Shown: piece by piece, positions 21,529 through 29,417 of the stretch
Layout: every line of letters begins with the position of its first letter
Numbering within the stretch: position 1 is the stretch's first letter
Source: a virus
DNA: 31,392 nt
IMG/VR virus record: IMGVR_UViG_3300036719_001498
Location: 1-31,392 of that record
Strand: one strand, 5' to 3'
Position numbers and translations under genes: made by a program
The notes under the pieces: generated by a model
What the model was told of the DNA's origin: nothing
Database searches by the model: none
What the model saw: only the letters and a program-made list of their open reading frames with translations

Positions 21529-23045
21529 TAGGCTGCCGTCGGTGAGAGCCGCAGTTCAGCGCCCATAATAGCCGTTACCATAGGATCGGCGGCTGTGAGC
21601 TCGTACACCCGGTCGCGGGACTTCAGCGTTGCGCCCAAGCGACGCCAAATAACGCGCGTTTGGGTGGCGCCAATGGGCCCAAGCGACTCCCATCGCTCAT
21701 GGCTCCACGTATGGCCGCCATCGTCCGACCAGCGCAGCATGACCTGCGGTAGCGGCACGCTGTTGTTAGGCTCGCCCTCAACAATGATGCTGCTGTTGTT
21801 TTGCTGCAACACCAAACCTGGCGCCTGCTGCGCAAGGAACGACGGGTCGTCGTACAGTCCGCCCACACCGGTCTGGCAGTCCAACTGCAACTGGTGATGG
21901 ATGGTACGCGTCAAGTTATTGGCGCCTGTCGGCAGCGCGCGCCAGCGGCGCATCCAACGCTGCTCCTGCTCGTCGTCGCGGAAGTACCGCAGGTCGAACT
22001 GATAGAGCTTGCCGTTTTGGTAATCGCCGACCGTCGGCTGGCCTTTGAAGCGAGCATGGCAGTTAGAGCGATGGCGCTTAAATCTGCCTTTGGCAAACCC
22101 CGCCCGCTCATGCCACGCGCCGGTCGCGGCATCGTATACCCATGTGGTTTCCGCACTCGGGAAGATAAGTACGTAAAACGCATGGCCGTCTTGCTGGTAC
22201 GTGTATGCCAGCGCGTCGGACATGTTGGCGTACTGCTGGATGGCGAACTCAACCGCATGGGTTGAGACGCGCACGCCTTGGTAGCCCTGCGCCCGGTAGA
22301 CAACACCCTGACCGCGAGCGTCTGAGCCAAGCCAGAACACGCTGTTGTCGAGCTTGGCGACCGAGTAAGGGGCCAAGCAGCCGATCTCGTTGTAAGCGCC
22401 CTGGATGCGCTCCAGCGGGAAGTCGGGGTTGCCGGAGTTGTACCAGACCTCGACCGAGTTCGTGCCGAATAGCCACGCCTCGCGGTGGTCGATAATGATC
22501 GACACCAAGCCGTCCGGTGAGCCCTCGGCGCTCGCAAAGTCAAGCGGGTCGATGGAAAGGCCATCAAGCAGCGCCGTCACCCAGATGCGCTGGCTGTTCG
22601 GTTCGTTGAAGACGAAATAGCCGTCTAGGTAGCCGACCGTCACCGCGCCGGGGAAGTCAGGATCGGTGATCTTTTGGAAGACGTTGGTATTGCTGTTGTA
22701 GATGTATCCATCAGGGTTACAGGCTACAAAAATTTGAATACCGTTGTCCGCCATCGACACCGGGCCGGTGCCCGTAATGTCGCCGAGCTTGGTAACATTT
22801 AAGTTACCGTCAACCTTGTAGAACTCGCTCCCCGAGGCGACGTACAGGCTGTCTCCCAAAGGATACAGTCCACGGATGGGGCCAGAGCCCACCTCCATGT
22901 ACTGCCGCAAGCCGGGGCACCGCTGAAGGTACGCCGGCTCCTTGCCAGCCTCGGGGATGACCTCTGGGTAGAGATTCACCATCCGAGCGTCGGCGGCGTT
23001 TACGCTGCGTGCAACGTAAGACGAGCCTAGGATCGGCGTTTTCAT
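21528..23045 (-). CDS. P22 gp10-like tail hub / DNA stabilisation protein
   Basis: A 505-residue protein. The N-terminal pattern SSYVARSVNAADARMVNLYPE and repeated beta-blade-like segments (LYVASGSEFYKVDGN, YFVFNEPNSQRIWVT, EAWLFGTNSVEVWYNSG) match the Phage_stabilise family of P22 gp10. That protein closes the portal channel after packaging. It follows the gp4-like gene, as in P22. C-terminal residues give a beta-rich end (VMLRWSDDGGHTWSHERW). Confidence 0.8.
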   Translation of the reverse strand: MKTPILGSSYVARSVNAADARMVNLYPEVIPEAGKEPAYLQRCPGLRQYMEVGSGPIRGLYPLGDSLYVASGSEFYKVDGNLNVTKLGDITGTGPVSMADNGIQIFVACNPDGYIYNSNTNVFQKITDPDFPGAVTVGYLDGYFVFNEPNSQRIWVTALLDGLSIDPLDFASAEGSPDGLVSIIIDHREAWLFGTNSVEVWYNSGNPDFPLERIQGAYNEIGCLAPYSVAKLDNSVFWLGSDARGQGVVYRAQGYQGVRVSTHAVEFAIQQYANMSDALAYTYQQDGHAFYVLIFPSAETTWVYDAATGAWHERAGFAKGRFKRHRSNCHARFKGQPTVGDYQNGKLYQFDLRYFRDDEQEQRWMRRWRALPTGANNLTRTIHHQLQLDCQTGVGGLYDDPSFLAQQAPGLVLQQNNSSIIVEGEPNNSVPLPQVMLRWSDDGGHTWSHERWESLGPIGATQTRVIWRRLGATLKSRDRVYELTAADPMVTAIMGAELRLSPTAA

Positions 23046-23842
23046 TAAAAGTTACCGGCGTAAATGTTGTACCGATTACGACGGGCGATGATGCTGTAAG
23101 GCATCGCCATGACGTTGTAGGGGTTGTTAATGCGCTTGAGATTGCGCTTGCTGTACATCGCTACGCGACGCACTTCAGGCGCAGGCTCAACGCCAAACTC
23201 CGGCGCCAGTTCCAGCGCCAAGTTATACCGGAACGCCCGCAGGTAGCCCGGCGGCATGAGGATTTCCGTACTGAGCGACGCGGGGTCCAACAGCCGCTGC
23301 ACCGAAATAAAGTGGAACTCCAGCACCCGATTTGGCACCGGATAGACCGACATGGAGATGTTCGGAAACGTATTGTTGACGAACATCACCTGCGGATAGG
23401 TGCTCTGCACGGTCTTGACTGCAATGTTGTTGTACTGCAGCTGGTTGATGAACTTGATGCCGTACGACACGTTCGTAGACGGGTCGCGGAAAAAAGTCGA
23501 GTCATCAAGCAAAATTGGACGCTGCTGTGCCGGAACGGGGTTGCCGTCTTCCAAGGACAGATAGTCGTCGTCTTGCGTAATAATCGGCACTTCAGACTGT
23601 GTGCCAAGGACATAAACGAAATCGCCCGTCGGGCCGAGCGTTTGAATACGCGCGCCGGCAGGCCACATGTAGGTCTGGTCTTGCGTACAGAACACGGCGA
23701 GACGCTCAGTGTTCCAGCTATCCACCATCTGATCGAACGCCGAAAGTGCGTCCTGTGCCATCGAAGCCGACGGCGTTTCGCCCTCAGCCAAGATGCCCAG
23801 CAGACGCAGCGCCCCGTTGATTTGATCGCCCGCTGTCGCCAT
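23045..23842 (-). CDS. P22 gp4-like head-tail adaptor
   Basis: A 265-residue protein with AAGGAG before the ATG. Its N-terminal helical region (GDQINGALRLLGILAEGE, then AQDALSAFDQMVDSWN) is typical of P22 gp4-type tail accessory factors that bind the portal ring. It is longer than P22 gp4 (about 166 residues) and has a mixed alpha/beta C-terminal extension ending in a basic segment. The next gene is gp10-like, which supports the call. Confidence 0.78.
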   Translation of the reverse strand: MATAGDQINGALRLLGILAEGETPSASMAQDALSAFDQMVDSWNTERLAVFCTQDQTYMWPAGARIQTLGPTGDFVYVLGTQSEVPIITQDDDYLSLEDGNPVPAQQRPILLDDSTFFRDPSTNVSYGIKFINQLQYNNIAVKTVQSTYPQVMFVNNTFPNISMSVYPVPNRVLEFHFISVQRLLDPASLSTEILMPPGYLRAFRYNLALELAPEFGVEPAPEVRRVAMYSKRNLKRINNPYNVMAMPYSIIARRNRYNIYAGNF

Positions 23843-23845
23843 GGC

Positions 23846-24043
23846 TTACTCCTTCCGCTTTCGACGCGCCTTTAGCTCGTTAACGACCGGCATAGGTTCC
23901 GGCGACGCAGCAGGGTCTTCCTCCTGCGCCGCCGGTTCCATTGGGTCATATTCTTCCCACCCGTGCTCATAGTCCATAGCCGCTTCCAAATCGGAAATGG
24001 CTATCTTTAGCCCATGCACGGGATGGCGAAGATATATGTTCAT
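23846..24043 (-). CDS. Small charged virion-module protein
   Basis: A 65-residue protein. The start is beta-like (MNIYLRHPVHGLKIAI), then comes an acidic, Pro/Glu-rich middle and a basic tail (KARRKRKE). Similar short proteins are seen between coat and adaptor genes in podophages, but no function is known. It is tightly packed between the adaptor and the 106-residue protein. Confidence 0.6.
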   Translation of the reverse strand: MNIYLRHPVHGLKIAISDLEAAMDYEHGWEEYDPMEPAAQEEDPAASPEPMPVVNELKARRKRKE

Positions 24044-24045
24044 AG

Positions 24046-24366
24046 TTACGGCAGAAGCCCGTAAGCCTGAAACCGCGACTCCAACTGAGCAACGCGAGTC
24101 TGGAGATTTGCAATCACCGACAGCACCGTGTTGCCTTCGTTTTTAGTAACAAAGCCAAACGGGGTCGTCTGAGTCAAATCCTGAATCGCAAAGTCGGCCG
24201 GAGACGGAGCCGTGGACGTAATCGTCGTAAGCTGGGCCGTAAGAGCCGCACCTTCGGAAACCGGCGTCGTGCCGAAGAATCCGACCGTACCGCCCGCAGC
24301 GCCAATTACTGCACCGTCAAGCTCTGGGTCCGAGAACGCAACACCAACCGCCTTTGTATTAGGCAT
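24046..24366 (-). CDS. Small virion protein with trimeric coiled-coil end (head-fibre-like)
   Basis: A 106-residue protein. A Gly/Ala-rich N-terminal part (GVAFSDPELDGAVIGAAGGT) leads to a C-terminal coiled coil (VLSVIANLQTRVAQLESRF). That coiled coil resembles the oligomerising end of short head fibres or decoration proteins. Location directly after the coat-proximal genes fits a capsid decoration role, which is inferred. Confidence 0.6.
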   Translation of the reverse strand: MPNTKAVGVAFSDPELDGAVIGAAGGTVGFFGTTPVSEGAALTAQLTTITSTAPSPADFAIQDLTQTTPFGFVTKNEGNTVLSVIANLQTRVAQLESRFQAYGLLP

Positions 24367-24387
24367 AGAAATACTCCTATGAGCAGT

Positions 24388-24415
24388 GCCCCCTACGGTA
24401 TCACCCGTAGGGGGC
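24388..24415. promoter_or_regulatory. Strong intergenic hairpin, no U-tract
   Basis: The arms GCCCCCTACGG (24388-24398) and CCGTAGGGGGC (24405-24415) form a perfect 11-bp stem with a 6-nt loop, in the 57-bp gap between two virion genes. Neither strand has a T-run after the stem, so a classical terminator is unlikely. It may stabilise or process the mRNA downstream of the coat genes, raising their dose. Confidence 0.5.
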
Positions 24416-24423
24416 GTTTGCTA

Positions 24424-24831
24424 TTACGAAATGCGGTAGCAAGTCCAGGTCGCGTCGCCGGTCTTGCGAGCGCGGAAGTGTGCCGACGTACCGTCAGCCA
24501 CCACCGCCGAACCCACAAGCGTCCAGCCCGTGCCCGAGAACGTCACGTCGTTTCCTGCGTCGTCACCGAGGTTGACGCAGAAGAAATCAAACGTGCTGCC
24601 CACGCGGGCGCTCGCCACAGCGGCGTCCACAAGGGACGCAGCCGCGAACGAGTAGGTGCCCGCAGACGTGCTGCCTGAGTCCACCGAGAAGACGCCGTTC
24701 ACAAGATCGGCGACCGCGATGGTGCCCGAAGCGCCGGCGTACGCCGTCACCGGGCCGAGAACGCCCATGATTGGCTCGGCAGAATTGCCGGCGCCAACCT
24801 GATAGCCACTAGTACCGTTAGGAAGTGCCAT
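24424..24831 (-). CDS. Capsid-adjacent beta-rich protein (possible decoration protein)
   Basis: A 135-residue, Gly/Ala/Thr-rich, beta-type protein with GGAG upstream of the ATG. It follows the coat gene by 30 bp. Segments such as TFDFFCVNLGDDAGNDVTFSG and HFRARKTGDATWTCYRI suggest a sandwich fold. A capsid decoration or cement role is inferred from position. Confidence 0.6.
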   Translation of the reverse strand: MALPNGTSGYQVGAGNSAEPIMGVLGPVTAYAGASGTIAVADLVNGVFSVDSGSTSAGTYSFAAASLVDAAVASARVGSTFDFFCVNLGDDAGNDVTFSGTGWTLVGSAVVADGTSAHFRARKTGDATWTCYRIS

Positions 24832-24861
24832 TTTTAGTTACTCCGTGAATAAGGTTAAGAA

Positions 24862-26073
24862 TTAGCCCCAGATGCGGCAGGCCATCTGCGGACGGATCAC
24901 CGAGTAGCCATACAGCACGTCGATACGGCAGGGCATACGGTCGTTGTTGATGTCGTACTGACGGACAACGCGCATGGAGATGCCGTTGTGGACCTGACGC
25001 GACGCCATGTCAACGCCCTGCGGGAGCAGGAGGTCGGCGGTGGCAAACGTGATCGCGTCCTTGTGGTACACAAGGTTCTGAGCGTACTGGCCGCTAGCGG
25101 CACCCACGTAGGTCACGACATCGCTGGCGGTCGGCAGCTTGCTGACCGTGGCGAGGGCGTGCGTCGGGCCGTAGACCGCCGGCAGGAACTCCACATCCAC
25201 GAACTCCGTAGAGGCCGAGGTGACGGTGTTCTGCACAACGAACTGCTGCAACGCGCCAGTGGACTCGCGGGTCTGCGGGTTGACCGCATACACGCCAGCG
25301 ATCGTGAACACGTCGCCCGGGACGAGGGTGAGGCCGTCGGTCACGTTGTCGAGCGTCAGCTTGGTCGCACCGTTGGCGAGCGTCGTCTTCACGATCGGGG
25401 TGTCCGCGCGTGAGGCCGAGCCGTTGGTGTGCTGCTTGATCGACTGAGACATGTTGATCTCGTCGTAGCCGAGGATGCCTTCGCCCATCATGCCGTTCTT
25501 GAACTGACGGCTGATGGAGTCCACCGGGTTGAACAAGCCCTTCATGCCTTCGACGAGGCCAGCGTTGGCAGCCGGGTTAACGGTTGCGTAGCGCGGGGCC
25601 ATGCCGGCGGCGGCTTCGTTCAGCTTCTGCTGGGCCTGCAAGAGAACCAGCGAGGTGCCGGGGGTGACGCCAGGCGTACCGACCGACTGGTAGATTTTCT
25701 TGAAGCTGTTGGCCACATCGGCGTCGATGCTGGACGCCAACTGGCTGATACGCGGCTTGAGCACGCGCTCGGCGAAGTCGTCCAACTGGAGGGCCATTTC
25801 GGCGCTGGTGAAGTTGACGCCAATGTGCTTCTGCGAGGCGACGGTGAGCGTGGTGAACTGCTCGTTGTCGTCCTGCACCTGAAGCGCGGCGCCGTCGGTC
25901 ACAAGGGCGCGATCCGGCAGACGGATGCGGAGGGTCGAACCGATCTTGGCACCTTCGACAGCAAAGCTGTCGTCGTACTGACGGTTGACGTTGCGGGTGA
26001 TCACAAGGTTGTTCTCAAGGATTTCGAGAGCCTTCCTCGTGATCATGTCAATAGTAAGAAGTGTATTAGCCAC
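24862..26073 (-). CDS. Major capsid protein, P22 gp5-like
   Basis: A 403-residue coat protein. Its N-terminal pattern (LTIDMITRKALEILENNLVI, then GSTLRIRLP), central TPGVTPGT and DSISRQFKNGMMGE segments, and its C-terminal CRIDVLYGYSVIRPQMACRI are of the P22 coat family (HK97 fold with an inserted domain). It starts with GTG at 26073, with GGAG 8 nt upstream; no in-frame ATG is better placed. The scaffold gene lies immediately upstream, as expected. Confidence 0.88.
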   Translation of the reverse strand: MANTLLTIDMITRKALEILENNLVITRNVNRQYDDSFAVEGAKIGSTLRIRLPDRALVTDGAALQVQDDNEQFTTLTVASQKHIGVNFTSAEMALQLDDFAERVLKPRISQLASSIDADVANSFKKIYQSVGTPGVTPGTSLVLLQAQQKLNEAAAGMAPRYATVNPAANAGLVEGMKGLFNPVDSISRQFKNGMMGEGILGYDEINMSQSIKQHTNGSASRADTPIVKTTLANGATKLTLDNVTDGLTLVPGDVFTIAGVYAVNPQTRESTGALQQFVVQNTVTSASTEFVDVEFLPAVYGPTHALATVSKLPTASDVVTYVGAASGQYAQNLVYHKDAITFATADLLLPQGVDMASRQVHNGISMRVVRQYDINNDRMPCRIDVLYGYSVIRPQMACRIWG

Positions 26074-26093
26074 AATATGTCTCCAAAAAGAAG

Positions 26094-26870
26094 TTAGCGG
26101 TTACGTCGCGCTTCCCACTGCTTAATCTGTCGCAGACGCTCGGCTTCGATCCACTCTGACGTGCTCATGTCCTTGACAGAGCGTGGGTCAGTCGTGTCTC
26201 GGGCCGGTGCGCCGACGGTTTTAGCCGTCACAGGCTTAATCGGCGGGGGCGCATTGGTTGTCCTTTTAACCGGCGGATTGTCGGCCAATCTGACCTCAAT
26301 CTTGCCGATCTCCTTGGCTTGCAGGTATGGCGACAAGCGGGAAATACGTTCAGCTTCGCGGGGGTTGGAACCTAAGTAGTACGCTACGTCGGGTCCAAGC
26401 TCCGAAGCCTGAATCGTCTCGGCCATCACGTTCGTAATTGGCAGCGCCTTGTTGTACACGACTTGCTCAAAGTCGTCGTACTTCTCAAAGGCCGCTTCCT
26501 CACGTTCCTTATAGGCCGTCAATAGCTCGCGCTGTTGCCGTTCTGCCTCACGCTGGGCTAGCAACTCCTCGGCTTTGCGGGCCGCAAGGGCTTCCGCATA
26601 CGCGTCGGGGTCAGTGTCCCGGTCAGGCAGCGTGGCGGGCGTCTGGGCTTGTGGCTCAGGCGCTTTTAACGCTTGCTCTCGCTCCCACTTGCGACGTTCC
26701 CGTGCAAGTCGTTTACCTACCAGCGCGTCGAGCTCCTCTTGGGAGAACGTTTTGGCAGGCTTTTCCTCCGGCTGTACTGCCTCTTGGGCAACAACTTCGG
26801 GTTCCGGTGCAGCCGTAGCAACCGGTTCCGGCGCGGGTACTTGTTCCGCTACTACTTCAGTTTCAGACAT
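26094..26870 (-). CDS. Scaffolding protein
   Basis: A 258-residue acidic-then-basic helical protein. The ATG at 26870 has AGGA 6 nt upstream; an earlier in-frame start at 26903 lacks a ribosome site. The N-terminus is rich in Glu, Pro and Ala, followed by FSQEELDALVGKRLARERRKWE and a long coiled coil (RKAEELLAQREAERQQRELLTAYKE). The C-terminus is basic (RLRQIKQWEARRNR), the usual coat-binding end of scaffolds. It directly precedes the coat gene. Confidence 0.8.
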   Translation of the reverse strand: MSETEVVAEQVPAPEPVATAAPEPEVVAQEAVQPEEKPAKTFSQEELDALVGKRLARERRKWEREQALKAPEPQAQTPATLPDRDTDPDAYAEALAARKAEELLAQREAERQQRELLTAYKEREEAAFEKYDDFEQVVYNKALPITNVMAETIQASELGPDVAYYLGSNPREAERISRLSPYLQAKEIGKIEVRLADNPPVKRTTNAPPPIKPVTAKTVGAPARDTTDPRSVKDMSTSEWIEAERLRQIKQWEARRNR

Positions 26871-26963
26871 TTTGATTCCTGATGAATCCCTGGTGAACTG
26901 CACCAGTACAGGTAAATCTTACGTTGTTGCGTCAAAACGTCAAGTAATTATGAGTTTGACCTA
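26871..26963 (-). promoter_or_regulatory. Candidate late promoter and leader hairpin before the scaffold gene
   Basis: In the minus direction, TTGACG (complement of 26938-26943) is followed 16 bp later by TAAGAT (complement of 26916-26921). A perfect 6-bp hairpin lies in the leader, with CTGGTG at 26890-26895 and CACCAG at 26901-26906. This would separate scaffold-coat expression from the tailspike genes upstream. The matches are partial, so it is a candidate only. Confidence 0.4.
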
Positions 26964-28433
26964 TTACGAAATTGGATAGGTTAAAGTTATCAATAACTCG
27001 TCGTTTGCGGCCCATGAAAACGGAATAGTCGGGCTAAAAGAACTGCCATTGTTATTAGTGTAACAACCAAGATTGCTGCCCGCTGACACTTTGCACGCGC
27101 CGATGTAATACGCCGTTCCAGAGTCGAGCGCCCACACTGAGCCTACTGCCGGACCTGTAGACGGAATAGGAAGCGAAAATAACCATTCGCCAGTTCCGAA
27201 AGTTGTGGTGCTACCGGCCGTTAAAGAAATTGTGTAGTGGCAAAGCCCGTTCACAACATCGTAATTTGAAGTAAGGGCGCCGTTTCCAATCGCCGGGGCA
27301 ACGGTTGTTGCTGTCCACGTTACCGCTTGGTTTCGTTTTGCATCGCCAAGGTAAAACTTTGTTGGAATCGTTGAATTAAACGCAAAGTTTTTGCCGCTTG
27401 TAAAATTCAAAATTCCTTTTGACGCATACGACGCGGTGATTTCAACGGGTGTAGCCTGGGCATCGCATGACCCAGATAGCGTAATGTCATAAACCAAATT
27501 CGACGATGCAGCCGAAGTTGGGCTGCCGCCAGAACCAGAATAATTTATAAAGTTAACCGGCGAATACGCCGCAGAAGACTCAATATCTAAGTCTATCTTA
27601 ATGCCGCTGATCGTTCCACCAAGCAAATCAATGTGGTTGATGTTTACATGGTTGATTGGCGTTGCGGTGTTATCTCTTGAAACATAGCTGACTTCAATGC
27701 CTTGTGTATCAAGGCCGCCTGGAGATCGGCTAATGTTGACCGCGCCTGAAGTGCTGCGATTAGCGCGGTTAAATATCTTTACTTTATGACCTGTCGCACC
27801 GTATACGAAATACGGGCGATAATTTTGGAAGGCAATCAAATTGTCTATTTTTACGCCGTCGCCTTGGTTTTGCGAATTAAAACCGTAGTAGCAGTTATTT
27901 GAGAATAACTGCTTAATGTGTATACCGCGTACTCGTGCAGAACTATCGCCGCCACTTAAAACCACACACGCAACTAATCCGTCGCAGAATATGGAATCAA
28001 AAACTACGTCGCCCCAGCCGCCAGTTCCAGGGAGCGCCTCTAGTTGAAACGCAAAAGCACCGCGAAAGTTTACATTCGGGTCATATCCGGTATCAGTAAA
28101 TTTGATAGGCCCGCAAGTAAAGTGGCTGTTGTTAAGAAGATAGAAAAACTTGGGGATAACACTTGCGGTTGTTTGGCAACGTAATTCAACAGATTTATCC
28201 GTTAAAACCGATATGTTGCTGCCCAAACTGGATAGATCAATAATTATTTCGGACGTAGAGTATTGACCCAACCAGTAAACGCCGGACGGAAAATAGACTT
28301 TTTTTGCACCTGAATTGAAAGCGGCCTGTATTGCAGCCCTATCGTTAGCAACGCCGTCACCCACCGCGCCAAAGTCTTTGACGTTGGCAGGTGCGCCGTC
28401 AATTAGAGCATAAGTTGCTTTAGTTAAGGCCAT
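26964..28433 (-). CDS. Beta-helix tailspike-like protein without a long anchor domain
   Basis: A 489-residue protein from ATG 28433; a longer frame from 28505 has no matching ribosome site. The start of the pectate-lyase-3 pattern VKDFGAVGDGVANDRAAIQA lies at about residues 18-37, so only a short N-terminal piece precedes the right-handed beta-helix. The C-terminal part is Ser/Thr/Gly-rich beta sheet. It probably binds or cuts host surface glycans; no catalytic residues can be named. Base composition is AT-richer than the head genes. Confidence 0.75.
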   Translation of the reverse strand: MALTKATYALIDGAPANVKDFGAVGDGVANDRAAIQAAFNSGAKKVYFPSGVYWLGQYSTSEIIIDLSSLGSNISVLTDKSVELRCQTTASVIPKFFYLLNNSHFTCGPIKFTDTGYDPNVNFRGAFAFQLEALPGTGGWGDVVFDSIFCDGLVACVVLSGGDSSARVRGIHIKQLFSNNCYYGFNSQNQGDGVKIDNLIAFQNYRPYFVYGATGHKVKIFNRANRSTSGAVNISRSPGGLDTQGIEVSYVSRDNTATPINHVNINHIDLLGGTISGIKIDLDIESSAAYSPVNFINYSGSGGSPTSAASSNLVYDITLSGSCDAQATPVEITASYASKGILNFTSGKNFAFNSTIPTKFYLGDAKRNQAVTWTATTVAPAIGNGALTSNYDVVNGLCHYTISLTAGSTTTFGTGEWLFSLPIPSTGPAVGSVWALDSGTAYYIGACKVSAGSNLGCYTNNNGSSFSPTIPFSWAANDELLITLTYPIS

Positions 28434-28508
28434 TTTATTTGCTCTCTTAAACAGTAAACAAACTTTTAATCTTAAATCGACGATATGTTTTTTGACGCGC
28501 AACAATAG
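28434..28508 (-). promoter_or_regulatory. AT-rich leader between two receptor-binding genes
   Basis: This 75-bp gap is larger than others in this tightly packed cluster and contains AT-rich runs, but no clear -35/-10 pair at normal spacing is seen. A separate promoter for the second tailspike gene cannot be shown. Confidence 0.15.
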
Positions 28509-29405
28509 TTAAACTTGGTAAGTCAACGTAAATCTCAGATCGACGCTGCCACCCGACGGCATATCTGCGGAGTCTATGAAATCGCCGTTTTGGCCGCTCC
28601 CGGATGCGTAAATAAGAACCAAAGATGGAGCCCCATCTTCTATTGACGCAACAAAATTAGTGTAATTTGCTTTTGTTATGCCTTGAAAATATAGCGCACC
28701 AAGGTTTTGCCGCCCAGCCGCATTAGTTGCCGTAAACGGAATGCCGGTAATGGCTAAATACCCTGACGCAGTAGAGTGCGTAAAGGCTGAGGTTTTAACA
28801 AATCCTTGCAAGATTACGCGGTTGCCGATTCGAGTGTAAGCTCCAGCTTGAGTAGTGTAGGTTACAGACAAATCGCCGGGCGTTTGAAAAGTAATTGCCG
28901 GCGTCCAAGTGCCTTCCTCGTACCAGTTCAGCAACTCGCTGGTCATTCCCGCCGCGTGGGTGTTAGCGGAGAAGTCGATGCCTTTGGCGGCGGTGCCGAC
29001 AATAAAGTTTCCTTGAACTGCGCGAACATTTTGACTTGAATCTGCACGCAACACTTCTTTGCTGGCGGTATCGTCATACAACGACCATTCGCCATTGCCG
29101 ATCACATAGTTGTTGCCGATGCGCCAAGTACGTCCGTTAGCGGCGGAATTGGTCATCGCAAACGAAGTGCCGTTTGAAGACGACGACGAAATACGGCTTT
29201 GAACGCCAGTTGAGTTGTCTGTTACGTCAAGCGCGTAAGTCGGGCTCATGCCCAAACCAAGCTTGGTAGCAGAAACGGTGCGCCCCGCCGTAAGATCAGA
29301 GACGGCGACTTTTACAGTGCTGCCGCTTTGCACAATTGGCAAAACTTCTGTGCCAGCAAGCGGCGTGGTTGCGCCAGTTAATTGCGAGATTTTTTTGTCT
29401 GCCAT
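28509..29405 (-). CDS. Tail fibre-like protein
   Basis: A 298-residue protein with AAGGAAG before the ATG. The N-terminus (KKISQLTGATTPLAGTEVLPIVQ, then GSTVKVAVSDLTAG) is an anchor motif shared with the neighbouring large tailspike (VKISDLPLVDSPVEGTDLF). The remainder is beta-rich: a middle part of Ser/Asn-rich repeats and a C-terminal jelly-roll-like segment (WTPAITFQTPGDLSVTYTTQ). It probably forms part of the receptor-binding apparatus. Confidence 0.7.
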   Translation of the reverse strand: MADKKISQLTGATTPLAGTEVLPIVQSGSTVKVAVSDLTAGRTVSATKLGLGMSPTYALDVTDNSTGVQSRISSSSSNGTSFAMTNSAANGRTWRIGNNYVIGNGEWSLYDDTASKEVLRADSSQNVRAVQGNFIVGTAAKGIDFSANTHAAGMTSELLNWYEEGTWTPAITFQTPGDLSVTYTTQAGAYTRIGNRVILQGFVKTSAFTHSTASGYLAITGIPFTATNAAGRQNLGALYFQGITKANYTNFVASIEDGAPSLVLIYASGSGQNGDFIDSADMPSGGSVDLRFTLTYQV

Positions 29406-29417
29406 GTTGATACTTCC

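Noticed and set aside
23009-23875. 288-residue plus-strand frame opposite the gp4-like gene
   Set aside because: It is antisense to a conserved gene, with biased Arg/His/Val composition and no ribosome site.
24388-24415. Intrinsic terminator after the coat-proximal gene
   Set aside because: The hairpin is strong but neither strand has a T-run after it.
25429-26097. 222-residue plus-strand frame opposite the coat gene
   Set aside because: Shadow of the coat coding sequence with no independent support.
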